Part shown: piece by piece, positions 34,320-46,858 of the stretch | Layout: each line of letters begins with the position of its first letter | Position numbering within the stretch: the stretch's first letter is position 1 | Source of the DNA: Malania oleifera | Lineage: Eukaryota; Streptophyta; Magnoliopsida; Santalales; Ximeniaceae | NCBI RefSeq assembly: GCF_029873635.1 | Contig: NC_080422.1 | Location: 3,328,001-3,392,000, forward strand | DNA: 64,000 bases | Direction of reading: 5' to 3' | Position numbers and translations under genes: made by a program | The notes under the pieces: generated by a model | Databases searched by the model: none | Told to the model about the DNA's origin: nothing | The model's input: only the letters and a program-made list of their open reading frames with translations

Positions 34320-34995
34320 GGAATTGGTAAAAGAGGCTCGCAATTAGCCTTTGCGGGAGAATTATCGGTTAAACTTTCAAATCCCCCTTTTACCAAGCAA
34401 GTAATGAAGATCCCCTTGCTTACAAAATTTAAAATGTTTTCCATTGAAGGGTATGATGGATCATCAGATCCCCTAGATCATCTTGACACCTTCAGAATGT
34501 TGATGCAACTATAAGACACATATTATGTTGTAATGTGTCGAGCATTTGCAGCAACTCTAAAAGGAAATGACGTGGCATGGTACCGGACATTGAAACTTGG
34601 TTTAACCTGGTTCTTTTTTGAAATGGAGTAACCATTCATGGTACATTTCATTAGTAGTCAGAAGGTTGGTAAAACCTTATCTCATTTGATAAGCCTTGTT
34701 CAAGAAGAGGAAAAGGCATTAAAAGAGTTAATGTGTCATTTTATAAATGTAACTTTGGAGATTAGAAACCTAGACCACAAAGTAATAGTGGTCACCTTGA
34801 CAATAGCTTTGTAACCTTGTAACTTTTTGAATTTCGCAACAAATAAACTCCCGGTCGATATGAAAGAGATAATGGCACAAGCCCAAAAAATATATCAACC
34901 TTAAGGAGGTTAAATCATATTTGAAGGGAAAACATACTAGAGATGTTGATGAAATCATCGAGGGCAGAGTAAGAAAACATGCCCCTAGCTGGTAA
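34320..34995 (+). pseudogene. Ty3/gypsy Gag remnant (Tat/Ogre-like)
   Basis: Conceptual pieces FSIEGYDGSSDPLDHLDTFR, MCRAFAATLKGNDVAWY and EEEKALKELMCHFI match the retrotransposon Gag domain of plant Tat/Retand/Ogre elements. Stops break it around 34513 and 34630. It is followed by tandem arrays, as is common in Ogre-like elements. Confidence 0.7.
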
Positions 34996-35142
34996 AGGCT
35001 TCCCTTCCAAGTGTGGAGAATAAGAGAAGGGGAAAGGGATTATTTATAGGGAAAAAAAAAAGAGGTGGCGCAGACCACAAGTCTTTTTGAAATGCAAATC
35101 ATGCTAAGGAAATCTACCTAGAAAGTGGGCTTTGTTTGTCGA

Positions 35143-35612
35143 GATATAACCTATCTAATGAATACTATTCACGAAGCTCTAAAATGTCCATATGATGAGC
35201 ACTACTCATGAGGTATCAAGAAGTGAGCTCTACTTGCCAAGATATGACCCATTTGATGAGCATTGCTCATGACACCCTAAAGTGCCCATATGATGAGCAT
35301 TGCTTATAAGGCATCAAGAAATGAGCTCTACTCTCCAAGATATAGACCATTTAATGAGCATTGCTTATGAGACCCTAAAGTGTCCATTTGATGAACACTA
35401 CTCATAAGGCATCAAGTAGTGAATTCTTCTCGCCAAGATATAACCCATATGATGGGCACTGATTATGAGGCCCTAAAATGCTTATCTAATAAGCGTTACT
35501 TATGAGACATCAAGAAGCAAGTTCTTCTCACTAAGATATGACCTATTTGATGAATGTCACGCATAAGACCCTAAAATGCTTATATGATGAGCACCACCTA
35601 AAATTTCCTCAA
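35143..35612. repeat. 98-bp tandem array, four full units and a partial
   Basis: Units start 'gatat' at 35143, 35241, 35339, 35437 and 35535, exactly 98 bases apart with no length change. Each unit has an internal half-repeat around TGATGAGCA..GCTCAT and differs from the others by point changes. Confidence 0.92.
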
Positions 35613-36160
35613 AGATGCCCACTTGACGACTTGGATCAAGCAAAAACTGGTTCAATTAAAGTCATTTACACTATCTGAAGCTCAAATGAAATAACTTGGG
35701 TGGAGCCATTATAAAGGAAAATGACTTGGATTTTTAAGAAGTGGCTTGGAGGAAAGCGTGTTGGGCGAGTGGCTGGCTTGGATAATTGTAGATTGGCTCG
35801 AATCAAGCAAAAAATGGCTTGGCTAAAGTCGTTTACACTATTTGCTGCTTGGATGAAATGACTTAATTAGATGAAGTTGTTGTAAAGGAAAGTGACTCAA
35901 ATTCTTGAGAAGCGACTCAAAAAAAGTCTGCTAGATGTGTGTTCGGCTTGGATAACTGCGAGTTGGTTTGGATGAAGCTATGTATACTGAAAAATGGCTC
36001 AAATGAAATTGTTCTCATTCAACGCGAATCTGGTGGTTAAAAACGGTTCGAATGAAGTCATCTAGGTGAGAAAAGGGCTTGGTCTATTTGAGATTGGCTC
36101 AAATTAAGTCGTTTGAAGGGATCAACTTAGACCAAAAGTAGGTAGCTCTCGTGATAATTG
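35613..36160. repeat. About 167-bp repeat, two to three copies
   Basis: 'tcaagcaaaaa(c/a)tgg' recurs at 35636 and 35803, and 'ttggataa(t/c)tg' and 'gtcatttacactat'-like blocks keep the same spacing. The copies are well diverged. It follows the 98-bp array. Confidence 0.65.
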
Positions 36161-36636
36161 GTCCAGCAAAACATAAAGCCCTTTTCACTAAAATTCTTCC
36201 AAGTAAACTTAAGAAAGCAACTGAAGTCGAATTTCTTGATAATGAAAGGACTTATAGCAAATTCGATTTATCACTTGATTCATAGACTCTCGAATTAAGA
36301 GATAGATCTAAGGCTCGAGAGTAGGGGGCCAATTGGTATAGCATAAAAATAAGCTCTATGTTAATCTTAACAATATTATGTAAAAGATAACCAAAAGAAA
36401 AGAATCCAACATTAACATTCCCTATTAAATATTCCTAGTCGAAATATAACTTTCACCATCCCAATAACTACCCATTAAAAAGAAAATCAATGAGAGCACA
36501 CCACTAGTTCCTATAAAAAAGATCTTGTAAGAGAGGTAAGAACATCTCATTTTCATCCATATTCTTACTATTGTAAGTATACGATCTTTCCAGATTCCCT
36601 AACTTAGGAATTGGAGTGATCTCCCAAAGTACACCC
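36161..36636. other. Non-coding spacer, probably element debris
   Basis: No domain seen. 'ctcgagagtagggggccaattggta' near 36317 looks like a polypurine tract and LTR junction of the gypsy debris, but no LTR could be traced. Confidence 0.35.
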
Positions 36637-37585
36637 TGTAACGACCTCAAAAATCTTAATATAAAATGAAACATACTAAATAGAATAGTCAACCTGGACC
36701 CGTGGGTAATGGGGACACCTGTCAATCACAGCGGAAACCTAAGTAGCTGTAAATATAAATCACATTCTCAAAGCCATAGAATACATAATTCCAGAGTCTA
36801 CTTTAATTCCACAATACTGTGTTTATATACAATCTCCAAAAGTGTCAAAATAAACCTAGGATCATATAACAAAAATTTCTTGATTCTAGTACAAGACTTA
36901 CCCTCCTAACGGGGTAACTCAATAAACTCAAACGCCCCACTAGTTTCTCAGGGTCTCCTAAAAAATTAATTAAGTTTGGGGTGAAACACTTCTCAGTAAG
37001 GGAAAATAAACTACATACATTTGTGTGGCAACATGAATATTTATTGCAGTTATACATACTCAGTACATTTCATATATCTAAAAACATACATCATAATATG
37101 GTGGAATAATCATATACTTTCATATTTTCTAATAATTCATATTGATCATGAAATGTCTGTTATAGCTAATAATACCAAAAAAATGCCCAGGATGAATAGC
37201 TAGTTGATATCATGTATTACCCCCCATGAGGGGTTGTACAGCCTGAAGGCAGGACCCGATAATTGCTGGCCGACTACTATCGAGTCAAAAATGTTTGCAA
37301 GTACGATGGGCCCGCCACACCCTGGTCTGAACTGTCAGGTAGAAGTCCACACTCTACTGAAAGCCACATCGACTATCCATCTTTCACCCCCTCGTGGGGT
37401 GGTTAGCACCAATCTGATCATAGATATCTGATCTATAAGCTACGGTACCGTGCTCCTGAACTAAACTAAACTAACATTCGAGTTCTAATAACATATAATA
37501 CATGATATTTTAGTATTTTTCATCATTTTATAATTACGGCCTCACGTCGAAAATCATTTCATAAATACGACCTCGGGCCGAAATC

Positions 37586-37590
<5 letters not shown>

Positions 37591-37637
<47 letters not shown>
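37591..37637. repeat. (TA)n microsatellite at the insertion site
   Basis: A pure AT run immediately left of the CGGCC target copy of the nested LTR. Confidence 0.9.
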
Positions 37638-37638
<1 letters not shown>

Positions 37639-37642
37639 GGCC

Positions 37643-39632
37643 TGTAGTGACCCGAAGAATAATAGAATTTAAATAATAAGAGAGAGAGAAAAAAAAAAAT
37701 AGAAACAGAAATAGAAGGAGGCCGTAGACTTCGTCGACGAACGCTTTGCATTCGTCAACGACATTGCATTTTGGGGGATAATAATAATAATTTCAAGGAA
37801 ATTGTCAAGACTCGTCGATGAATACAAGGTTTCGTTGACGAGTGCATAAAGAATTCGTCAACGAGAAAATACCAAGAGACGGATTGGGCTACACTAAATT
37901 TCATCGACGAATGCAAGGATTCATCGATGAATTTACTGAAGGATTAGTTGACGAAGTAACGTGTCTCTTCGACGAATATGGCCCTATAAATAGCTAAAAA
38001 TCCGATTTTATTCACTTTTAACGCTCCTCTCTCTCTCTTCTACGTCTTTCTCTCCCTTTTTTCTTCGATTTTGGCCCCGTCGGTCTCTGAATTGAAGATT
38101 TGAGGCTACCGCGACGCTCCTGGCGAAGTTCTTTACAAGTCTACCAGAGCGAATCGTTGGGAAAACAAAGTTAGATTTCATCTCAAATTCAAGGTAAGGC
38201 CTTTTAGCTCATTTTTGGCCTTATGACAGTTATAGGAAATGATATAGATGAAAAAATATTGATATTTTGTTTCGGCAAATATTGTTTTCATGGTGTTTTG
38301 TAGGAGGCCCTGCGGGTGTTAGGTTAGTATCCCATAGGGGCTTTCCAATAGTCAGGTAAGGGAAATATGCTATGTTAGGTATTTTTAAAATATTATACAG
38401 TTTATTAAATGATGAAAATTATGCATTAAATTATCGTGTGGCTTGTGAATATGAATATAGTACGAAGATATGTTTTACGATATTTCAATATCCTGATTTT
38501 ATGATATTTTAGTATCATGATTTTATGAATCTCAGTACCATGATTTTATGAATCTCAGTACCATGATTATACGAATATTAGTATTATGAATATGCAGTTT
38601 CAGTGTTATGATTATATAGTTCTCAATATTACGATGTATGAATTACAGTACAGTTATGCAATATCATGGTTATTACAATTATTTTAAAATCATGGTAAAT
38701 CAGATAGTTGTATATAGAAATACATTATATGGTATCAGACCCTGTTGGACTATGCAGTTACAGAGTACGGTACCGTTACTACAGATATTATGTTACTTTA
38801 TGAGTGCAACCACCTATTTAGATAATATGTGGTAAGGTCGATCACCTAGGCCCTTGAAGAGGTTAGGTTCCCATCCAGATATGGGTTGAGGTGGGCAGAT
38901 TGACCGATGGAGTATAATGATTTATTCCTGATTGGCCAGCCAGGGTAAATCTCACTTACAAGCCGCACAATCCTGTCATGAGGGGGTAAGTCATGACACA
39001 CAAATATCCATAGGGAACATTTTCAGTACTATTACGTACGTACGGATTTACAGAAACAGGAAACATACTTATGTACACTAGAAGTACTTTGAATTATAAC
39101 CTATAATACTGTTATGTTAAGCAACATGGAAAGGGTGGTGTATTTTATTACTTGTATTGTACTTTCGTATCCAGATATTCATGATTATATGAAAACAGGT
39201 TTCTATAGTATAGTAGCTCATTTGCCACACACTAGTAATAGCATATTTCGTCTTACTGAGCGTTGGCTCATTCTAGTGTTGAATCATTTTTCAGGTGATC
39301 TAAGTAGGCGAGCAAATCAGGCTCGCAGATAGAGGGGTTTCAGTGGTGCCCTGTTAGAGAGTGAGTATGTTTTGGGAGCGTTTTTGCATACGCCAGTTTG
39401 GTTGGGGGTATTTTAGGGAACAGTGATATGTATACATTTTGGGAAACATGTTAGTACTCTGGTATTGGTATTGTATGGTATGGTATTGTATATATTTACA
39501 TATGGATATGTTTATTCGGTTTCTGCTTCTTGTTGTTTAGGTTTATGGTTGGGTTTATCCCAGTATGGTATCAGAGCATGTTAAATATTATGGTATAAAA
39601 AAAATAATCAGTTTATTAAGCAGGTTGTTACA
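37643..39632 (+). mobile_element. Nested gypsy-type LTR (1990 bp), opposite orientation to host
   Basis: It starts TGTAGTGACCC and ends GGTTGTTACA, with perfect target duplication CGGCC at 37638-37642 and 39633-39637. Its start resembles the reversed end of the host LTR, so it belongs to a related family placed antisense. A TGGTATCAGAGC primer-site motif occurs inside it at about 39567-39578, unusual for a plain solo LTR. Confidence 0.88.
37728..37992 (+). promoter_or_regulatory. LTR promoter: palindrome cluster and CTATAAATA
   Basis: About nine copies, intact or decayed, of TTCGTCGACGAA lie between 37728 and 37976, including TTCGTCGACGAA, TTCATCGACGAA and TTCATCGATGAA. CTATAAATA follows at 37984-37992. 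Confidence 0.5.
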
Positions 39633-40374
39633 CGGCCTCTCGCCGAAATCATTTCATATATATATCATTCTGAAAATAAATCAATTATCATGTATTTTCA
39701 ACATCATTTGTACTGTAACATTTCATATTCCTGAAAACATGCTTCTTTCATAACAAAGTCACATCGTAATACATTTCACGTAAAATAATATTCATGCCAC
39801 ACATTTGTTGTATAAAGTCATACATTGTGTTTAAAAAATCATAATTTCTGGCATCTCATACATATATACACATTTCAACATAATAGCAGTATTTTCCCAA
39901 ACGTGCATTTCCTTTGTAATATACAGATACAATACATGCTTTTCTGAAAATAAATTTACTCATAAATAATAATAATTTACATGGAAAATAACTGTTTTAG
40001 TTTATTCCTTTACCTAACTACTGAGAAAGGCCCCTATAAATTCTGGACTCGCACCCGTAGGATTTCCTGATCAATGAAAACTCTCAGTACTAAACTTCAC
40101 TAATCTCATGCGAATATTATTTCCTATAACTATAGTAGGATCAAATTCGGCATAAAAAGTCTTACCTCAACTCAGGGATGATTTCCAACGGAATTCTACT
40201 GGCGATCCGCTCTAGCAGATTTTGAGAGAACTTCCCTAGAAGCGTCATGGTGGCTTCAGATCCTCGAACTGGCGGAAATTCGGCCTGAAATCGAAGGGAG
40301 AAGAGGAGGGAGCTTAAGGGAGAGAGAGAAAGTGAGAGATTTCTTAATTATAAAGTTTAAATCTAGGTTTTTGA

Positions 40375-40580
40375 TATTTATAGGACTGGATTCATCGACG
40401 AGACACATCACCTCGTCGACGAGTCCTGTAGAAAGTTCGTCGATGAACCTGCACCTTCGTCGACGAATTTCAGGCTTCCCCAAAACCCTCTCTTGGTATC
40501 TTCTCGTCGACGAATCTTGTCTTCGTCGACGAGGTTTTCTTATACCCTCGTCGACGAATCTCCTGTGTTCTTCGACAAGA
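40375..40580 (-). promoter_or_regulatory. LTR promoter: palindrome cluster and TATA box
   Basis: Minus-strand CTATAAATA at 40383-40375. Upstream are palindromes near 40391, 40411, 40436, 40457, 40503, 40522 and 40547, mostly CTCGTCGACGAG or TTCGTCGACGAA forms. Confidence 0.5.
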
Positions 40581-40717
40581 CCCTGATAATTTTCCTCGAT
40601 TATTCCTTCCAAAGTGCAATGTTGTCGACAAAGTTGACTTCCTCCTTCTGTTACTGTTTCCATTTCCCTTCCTTTTTATTATATAAATCCCATTATTATT
40701 CAGGTTGTCACACACCT

Positions 40718-41481
40718 CATGTCCTCTAAGCCTCCTTTTCTTGATTCTTATAGGTGGTCAAGATTGAAGTCAACCTGTATTTTTCAGTCAAAATTCAGCC
40801 GCAACATAAGTGGTTAAGGAAAAACTTGAAATTGGATGAAATAATAGACACTGAAACAAATTATATTATAAAATATATATTTTAAAGTGATGGGTTTATT
40901 AGTGATTAATTAAAATCATAACTAATAATATAATATTAGCCATTAATAACTTTTATAAATCTTTTTAAAGTTTAGTGGTTACTACAATGAAGTTAAGTGA
41001 AAAATGTTGCGACTATAGGTGAAAGTTATTCTAAAAATATTCCTTGACAACTTAAAAGTGATATGAATGATGATGTGTGCGAGAAGTGTATTATATTTGC
41101 ACTAAATTATTTTGTATAAACATTTGTAAATTAAGCCTAGCTTAGGGCTTACCAATTCGCTAATATCACAACTTTTGTGCTCTCAAAAAAGAAAAATAAA
41201 ATGAAATTTAAAAAATTAATTAGCTTTAATTGCCATGTGTGTTCTAATTGAAATTTAATAAAAGAATAAGGAAGCGTAGAACTTGAATTCTAGACATATG
41301 GCTCAAGTAAGGTCTAATACCATTTTAAAATTCTTGAAAAAGTATTTTTATACATCTTTCAACCAATATGTACACACCATGTTCTTGTTTGCCAAACACG
41401 TATGCCCACTTAAGGTAACTTTATTTGCTCTCTTTTTTTTTTTAAAATTTTTTACAAAAAAAAAACAATAAGAAATTTTTT

Positions 41482-41520
<39 letters not shown>

Positions 41521-41830
41521 CTATATGTAGGGAGATAATTACTTAATATCTTTGCACCACCATGGATGAAATAAACTAAACTAAAAACTTCAAATGTACT
41601 CTAGATAGATTAATGAAGGTCAGCCCACATTATAACTTGATCAATCATCCTACCTACCCATATCATATCCCTACACATTAAATAATTTAAAATTTTGTTC
41701 ATAACTAGGGTTTAAAATTGTTCATAACTAGGGTTTGCCTCCTTCACACATAGCCTTTTTTATTCTTAAGCCATACATATACTCATACATACATACATAC
41801 ATACATACATATGTTAATATATACACATAA

Positions 41831-41886
<56 letters not shown>

Positions 41887-42026
41887 GCATGTATGTTAAG
41901 TAGGAAGGAGAAACTAAACTATTGATGGATCACCCAGCTGCCAACATTTGTCCTACTATCTTTGTTCTAGTCAAGGAAATTCTATCCTTAATGGAGTAAT
42001 ATTGAAACAGCTCCAATGAAAGCTTC

Positions 42027-42027
<1 letters not shown>
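40718..42027. other. Non-coding DNA with TA and CATA microsatellites
   Basis: TA runs at about 41486-41520 and 41836-41880, and a CATA run near 41786-41810. Short ORFs lack domains. Confidence 0.5.
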
Positions 42028-42061
<34 letters not shown>

Positions 42062-42193
42062 GGCACTATGCATGCTAGCTGCTATATTATTGTAGGGTAT
42101 CCGAGGAGTCCAAACCCTAAAAGCAAGCTCAAGAAAACAGACATCCATTATTCTCCACATGTATATATGTTGCAGAAAGGAATGTTGTGCACT

Positions 42194-42256
<63 letters not shown>

Positions 42257-42258
42257 CA
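42028..42258. repeat. Two (CT)n runs, the second joined to (TA)n
   Basis: CT runs at about 42028-42059 and 42197-42233, the second passing into TA to about 42256. Confidence 0.9.
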
Positions 42259-44469
42259 TTCTAGATTCAGGTAGGCAGGCATCACCATTGCTCTCCCCTC
42301 TGTTTTTCTATTCTCATCTCATCTAGAATCTCGACCTACCGTTGCCAATATGCACCCCCCTGCCAACCCATAAACCCCCAATATATATATATAGGAGTAC
42401 TATTATGACCAAGTGAGCTAACTTTTCTTATATGAGGAAATATTTATGGGTGTCATATATGGACCCAAAGACTTTGGGAAATTTGAAAAATATTAAGAAA
42501 AAAAATATAAAAGAAAGATTTTTTTTTTTTTATGTATGTGATTATCATGGATGTTGAAAAAGAAAAACATATACAAAAATGTATGAGAATAAATTTTTAC
42601 TTTCATATTAGTTTATATGAAGAGAGTATACAATGAAAATATTTTTTTTTATGTATATTTTTTTGCATGCCAAATTTTTAATCCAAAATTGAAGCTAAAA
42701 GGGATATCTCGTCACTATATATAATGGACACCTATAGGCCTTCATTAACCTTATCTACTAAATCATAATGGGGCATAATGAGTCAACCTTTTATTAAAAT
42801 AGTCAAAGTTTGATTTTTCTTCAAAAAAAAAGAAGAGAAAAATCAAAATCAAAACAATTTCGATTAAGGGTAAGATTTAAGTTAAACTTAAAATTTGCCT
42901 ATTTTTATTTTAATTTCTTAGCTACAAAAAAAATATAATTACTATATATATATAGTAAGGAAGAGAGAAGGGATAATCTTTTCTAAATTTTATCATAATT
43001 GTCTATTTCTTTTAGATAAAATAATAATAAAAATAAAAATAAAAAAACTTATTATTTTTACTCGTAAATTTTTTTATCCCATGTTTGGAGAGATCTTTGA
43101 TTTAGAGTCGTATTATAATTTGTCCAAATTCACTCGAATCCAAATCCAAAATCTAAAATCTATACTTTCAAACACTGTCCCATATATGCAAAGATCTTAA
43201 ATTTGTAGTTGGATTGGATTTGGATAAGATCGATGATGTATAAAATTGTATTAAAATTTGTCCAAATTTACCCAAATCCAAATTCAAGATCCGAAATCTA
43301 TGCTCTCAAACACTATCTTATTATATGTAAACTTATTTTTAGCTAAAAGCAATTAGCTCTTCCGAGAAATAAATTAAGCTTATAGTTTAAATTAGTCTCA
43401 ACCAATCCCCATACCCCACACCTAATTAAGTGCAACTTGACCAAATAAACCAAAATGTTTGAGCATAAAAGTATAGCTCTAGGGTCTTGCTAGCTAGCTA
43501 GGGACAACTTGTATCTTCTTTCTTCTAACTCATATTTTAGAGGACATAAAAAATAAATAAACAAACTCATATATAGCTTAGCTCAGCTACCGTCTATTCA
43601 TAACATGATTGCATTCTCCAACAGTGGGTTTCCATTAACACACATTCATTAATGAAGAGATTTTGCTGTTTAATTGCTTGTTCCTTTGCTAGCAATTAGC
43701 ATTAATGGCGATCCTCAAAGCCATAATCAGGTTGCTTCTTTGGAAACCCTAGAGAGAGAGAGAGGGGGAGGGAGGCAACCCATTATACAGTGTGGGCAAT
43801 AGGAGAAACCCTTTTAATTTTATCAGCAGGAGCATATGATTTTGTCTCCTGTGGACACCACAGACTTCATCATGGCCGTCCATGGTAAAGTCAACGGCAT
43901 CAAAAGTCATCCTTTCTGCACTTTTCTTCTTTTTTATTGATTTTGCCAGGTAAAAAAAGGGGAGGGGGTGGGAATTAAATCCAAAAAGCAAGATTTTGCT
44001 AATTTCTTTTTCCTTTTTTATTTTTTGTGTTAATGTGTTTTATTTAAATAAATTAAATTAAATCAAAGTTGGAGGCTATGAATGGATAAGAAGAATCAAA
44101 TAATGATGGATGATCCTGCATATGATGACAGTTCATAAAATAATTAACAAAGCAGATTTAATTTAATTTAATTTAATTTTCTCAAAACTTGATTAATTAT
44201 GAGACATTAATGGAGACATAGACAATTAATTAATTTTAATTAATTAATTAATATCCCCATTGAAATTTCAAACAAGGTTTGCCAAAAGGCATGGGGGTCC
44301 AGTTTAGGGGAAAAAGGGAAGGACTAATAATCCAAAACTATTATTATGCATTTCTTATGTTGATGTGTTCTTCATTTCTTGCTGTGGCCCATTTGATTGC
44401 AATCCTCTCCCTTGTATACTTTGACTTCTCATAAAGGGAATTTGTTGAATACTCCTTTTCCCACATTGG

Positions 44470-44510
<41 letters not shown>

Positions 44511-45570
44511 TAAGAAATTTTCAATGAAAAAGAAGATTATTTTATGCCGTAAGTTATGATGTAATGTAGTTCAAGTAAATTATTACTCAATTGCTAAAAT
44601 TCGTGATTTTTATTGTGGAAGATTCAAATTATAATACTGAGAAGGAGCCCGAAGGAATTTGAGATTAGGGATGAACTGTTTTTTTGGTGTAGTCCTAGCT
44701 TGGTGGCCCGGCCTCTCAAAAGTGAACCCAAAGTATTGTCTTACTCTGTGCACTGAAACATTATCCAAAATTTAAACTGATTTATCAAAAGATTTATTCG
44801 GTCTAAACTATATAACGAGGTTATTCCAATCTCCTTTTGTTTGGGTTTTTGCGCATAGAAATATATATTAGGGAGAAAATTATTTCAACAATCCCATAAT
44901 TTTATATACATATATATATATGGATATAAAAGAGTCACATTTTTTGTATGTTGAAAAAAATGTTATAACTTGTTTGTTGAAAAGGACAGTCAAAAGCTTA
45001 TCGGGTTAATACAGAATATAAGAGTATAAGAGGCACAAATATCTTTTGGAAGACACTAATAAATTTTTAATGAGATTTTTATCGTAAAAGTCTTTGATTC
45101 AAAAATGGGAAAGAAGAGAAAAAGGGTATATAGCAAGAGTCGTAGGATGTTTATATTCTATACTTTAGGTTCAATTGTTATCTTAGTAGACACAAAAAAG
45201 AAAAATAACATAAAAAATGGCACACAAATTATCGTTATTCACTACAGACGGTCTGTAAGAAAACAATGAATTATTTTATTTTCGGGATATGATTTAAAAG
45301 TTATACTTTATAGTTGCAATACAGTAAGATATTATTTGGTTTGACTTTTCGACATATTTTCCTTCATTCTAAAGGTAAAAATTTACGAACTTCTTATTTT
45401 TGTTTGTGAACAATAAAGTGATTTTGAACGGTACATAATTCTTTACATTTACAATGATTTCTAGCTTTCGGTAAAAATAAAAATTTAAAATTACATATAT
45501 CAATGTACATTAGACCAAAATAAATTTATGAGAAATTCTTGATAAGAAATTGAGTTACATGATTGCTTAT
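42259..45570. other. Non-coding DNA, no gene recognised
   Basis: AT-rich sequence with an (AAT)n run at 44467-44511 and a short GA run at 43752-43764. The ORF at 43749-43991 has no recognisable domain. Nothing supported as a gene. Confidence 0.45.
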
Positions 45571-45605
45571 AGTACCATAAAGGAATAAATGTGTTTTGAG
45601 CAATT
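45571..45605 (+). repeat. 35-bp direct repeat, copy 1
   Basis: Begins AGTACCATAAAGG and is identical base for base to 46824-46858, while the bases on either side differ. Confidence 0.9.
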
Positions 45606-45908
45606 GTGGAAGCTAAGTATCTTGATACCTTCTAATTATTCAAATGAAAGGGAGAGTGGCTTTTGTCTTCATAGAATTTTGTCTTGGGTTTCACAGGGAA
45701 AAGCTAAGAAGGAATCTAAGTCTTTTCTTCATAGTGAAGAAAAGCTGACAGGGTAATTGAGCTAGAGGGCTAGCTGCCACTTGTACATAGGCTTTACACT
45801 GTTTGATGAAAGCGTTGCAGGAAATGAAATGCTATTCCCACAAACACACTTTATGGCTGTTTGGATCAATTGAAAATTAATTTAATACTAAATTTCCTTT
45901 TGCATAGA

Positions 45909-45937
45909 ATTTCTCTCTCTCTCTCTCTCTCTCTCTC
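45909..45937. repeat. (CT)n microsatellite
   Basis: A pure CT run of about 14 units, followed by C-rich sequence. Confidence 0.9.
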
Positions 45938-46301
45938 CCCCCTTCCTTTTCAAAAAGTACAATACTTGTTATTCAAGTTTTTACATGTAAAAGTAATTTA
46001 AGAAAAATTCATAAAATCCTTAAAATTTTTAAGAACATTTTTTTTTTTTATCAATTTGTATAAAAATTTTAAAAAAGTATATAAGATTTTAAAAATTTTA
46101 GACTTGTTTAATATCATTGTTGTTTTCTGTTTTCTATTTCTGTTTCTCGAAAAAATAGATTTTTGTTTATGTTGTCAGTTTTATGTTTCTGTTGTTGATT
46201 TTACTGTTTGATAAAAAATTGAAAATTAAATTTTATGGTTTTTAGTTATTTTGCAATCTATTGTTAGAAATGTTGATATTCAGAAATAGTTTTTTTTTTT
46301 A

Positions 46302-46509
46302 ATTTAGTTCAAGTGGTAAAAGCGAAGTTATGTTTTGATAATTTTAAGATTCAAGTTCAATTCCTTACTTAAAATTTATCTCGCGAATTATTAGGAATGT
46401 GTTAATAGTTTGACGACAATATTTTTATCCTCTCTGTTTGGTACTGTCTGGATAGATTTGAAAGACTTGTCCAAGTTGGAGTTTTGGATTGCCAAAAAAA
46501 AAAAAAAAA
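46302..46509 (+). mobile_element. tRNA-derived SINE with poly(A) tail
   Basis: 'tagttcaagtggtaaaag' is a Pol III A box and 'caagttcaattcctt' a B box about 55 bases on. The unit ends in a 16-A tail at 46494-46509. No clear target duplication. Confidence 0.65.
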
Positions 46510-46823
46510 TACTCATATATTTTTAACTCTATTATTGATAAAAAGATATATTAAAAATATGAAAATAAATATAACCAAAACTCATACCATAAATCTTGTT
46601 ATCCTTAATTGTACATAAAAGGTAGTCTAATTAGATGAGATTTTTATGACAATCTAATATTTTAGGAACAATTTTGGGTTATTATATTTTAGGACGATCT
46701 TAAAATGCCTCAAGATTTTATTATACATGTGTCCTAGGAGTCGGGTTGGCCGAGCGTCCACTTGATACACAAAAGTCATGTCGGCATCCGGACTTTACCC
46801 TGATCAGCGAGACCTGAGGGTGG

Positions 46824-46858
46824 AGTACCATAAAGGAATAAATGTGTTTTGAGCAATT
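46824..46858 (+). repeat. 35-bp direct repeat, copy 2
   Basis: Identical to 45571-45605. It is preceded by an isolated GC-richer block at about 46732-46823 that is not seen near copy 1. Confidence 0.9.

Larger units (their letters stand above)
36637..40712 (-). mobile_element. Gypsy-type LTR (likely solo) carrying an antisense LTR
   Basis: It starts TGTAACGACC and ends GGTTGTCACA. Flanks are CACCC (36632-36636) and CACCT (40713-40717), a target duplication with one change. Native length is about 2.1 kb after removal of the nested LTR. It carries the 'ggggtgaaacacttctcagtaaggg' and 'gggttgtacagcctg' blocks of the window's gypsy LTRs, and a minus-strand promoter at 40375-40560. Confidence 0.8.

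Noticed and set aside
35143-35612. Regular repeats considered as a CRISPR array
   Set aside because: Units are contiguous 98-bp tandem copies without unique spacers, in a plant nuclear context.
41930-42420. Possible microRNA precursor next to the CT/TA runs
   Set aside because: I compared it by eye with common plant miRNAs (miR156, 159, 166, 167, 172, 319, 396) and found no match; no convincing hairpin.
43694-43750. Short ORF starting ATGGCGATCCTC
   Set aside because: It is 15-16 codons with no supporting evidence of translation or conservation.
46732-46823. tRNA-like start 'gtcgggttggccgagcg'
   Set aside because: It resembles an A box of tRNA-Ser or Leu, but no B box or cloverleaf follows.
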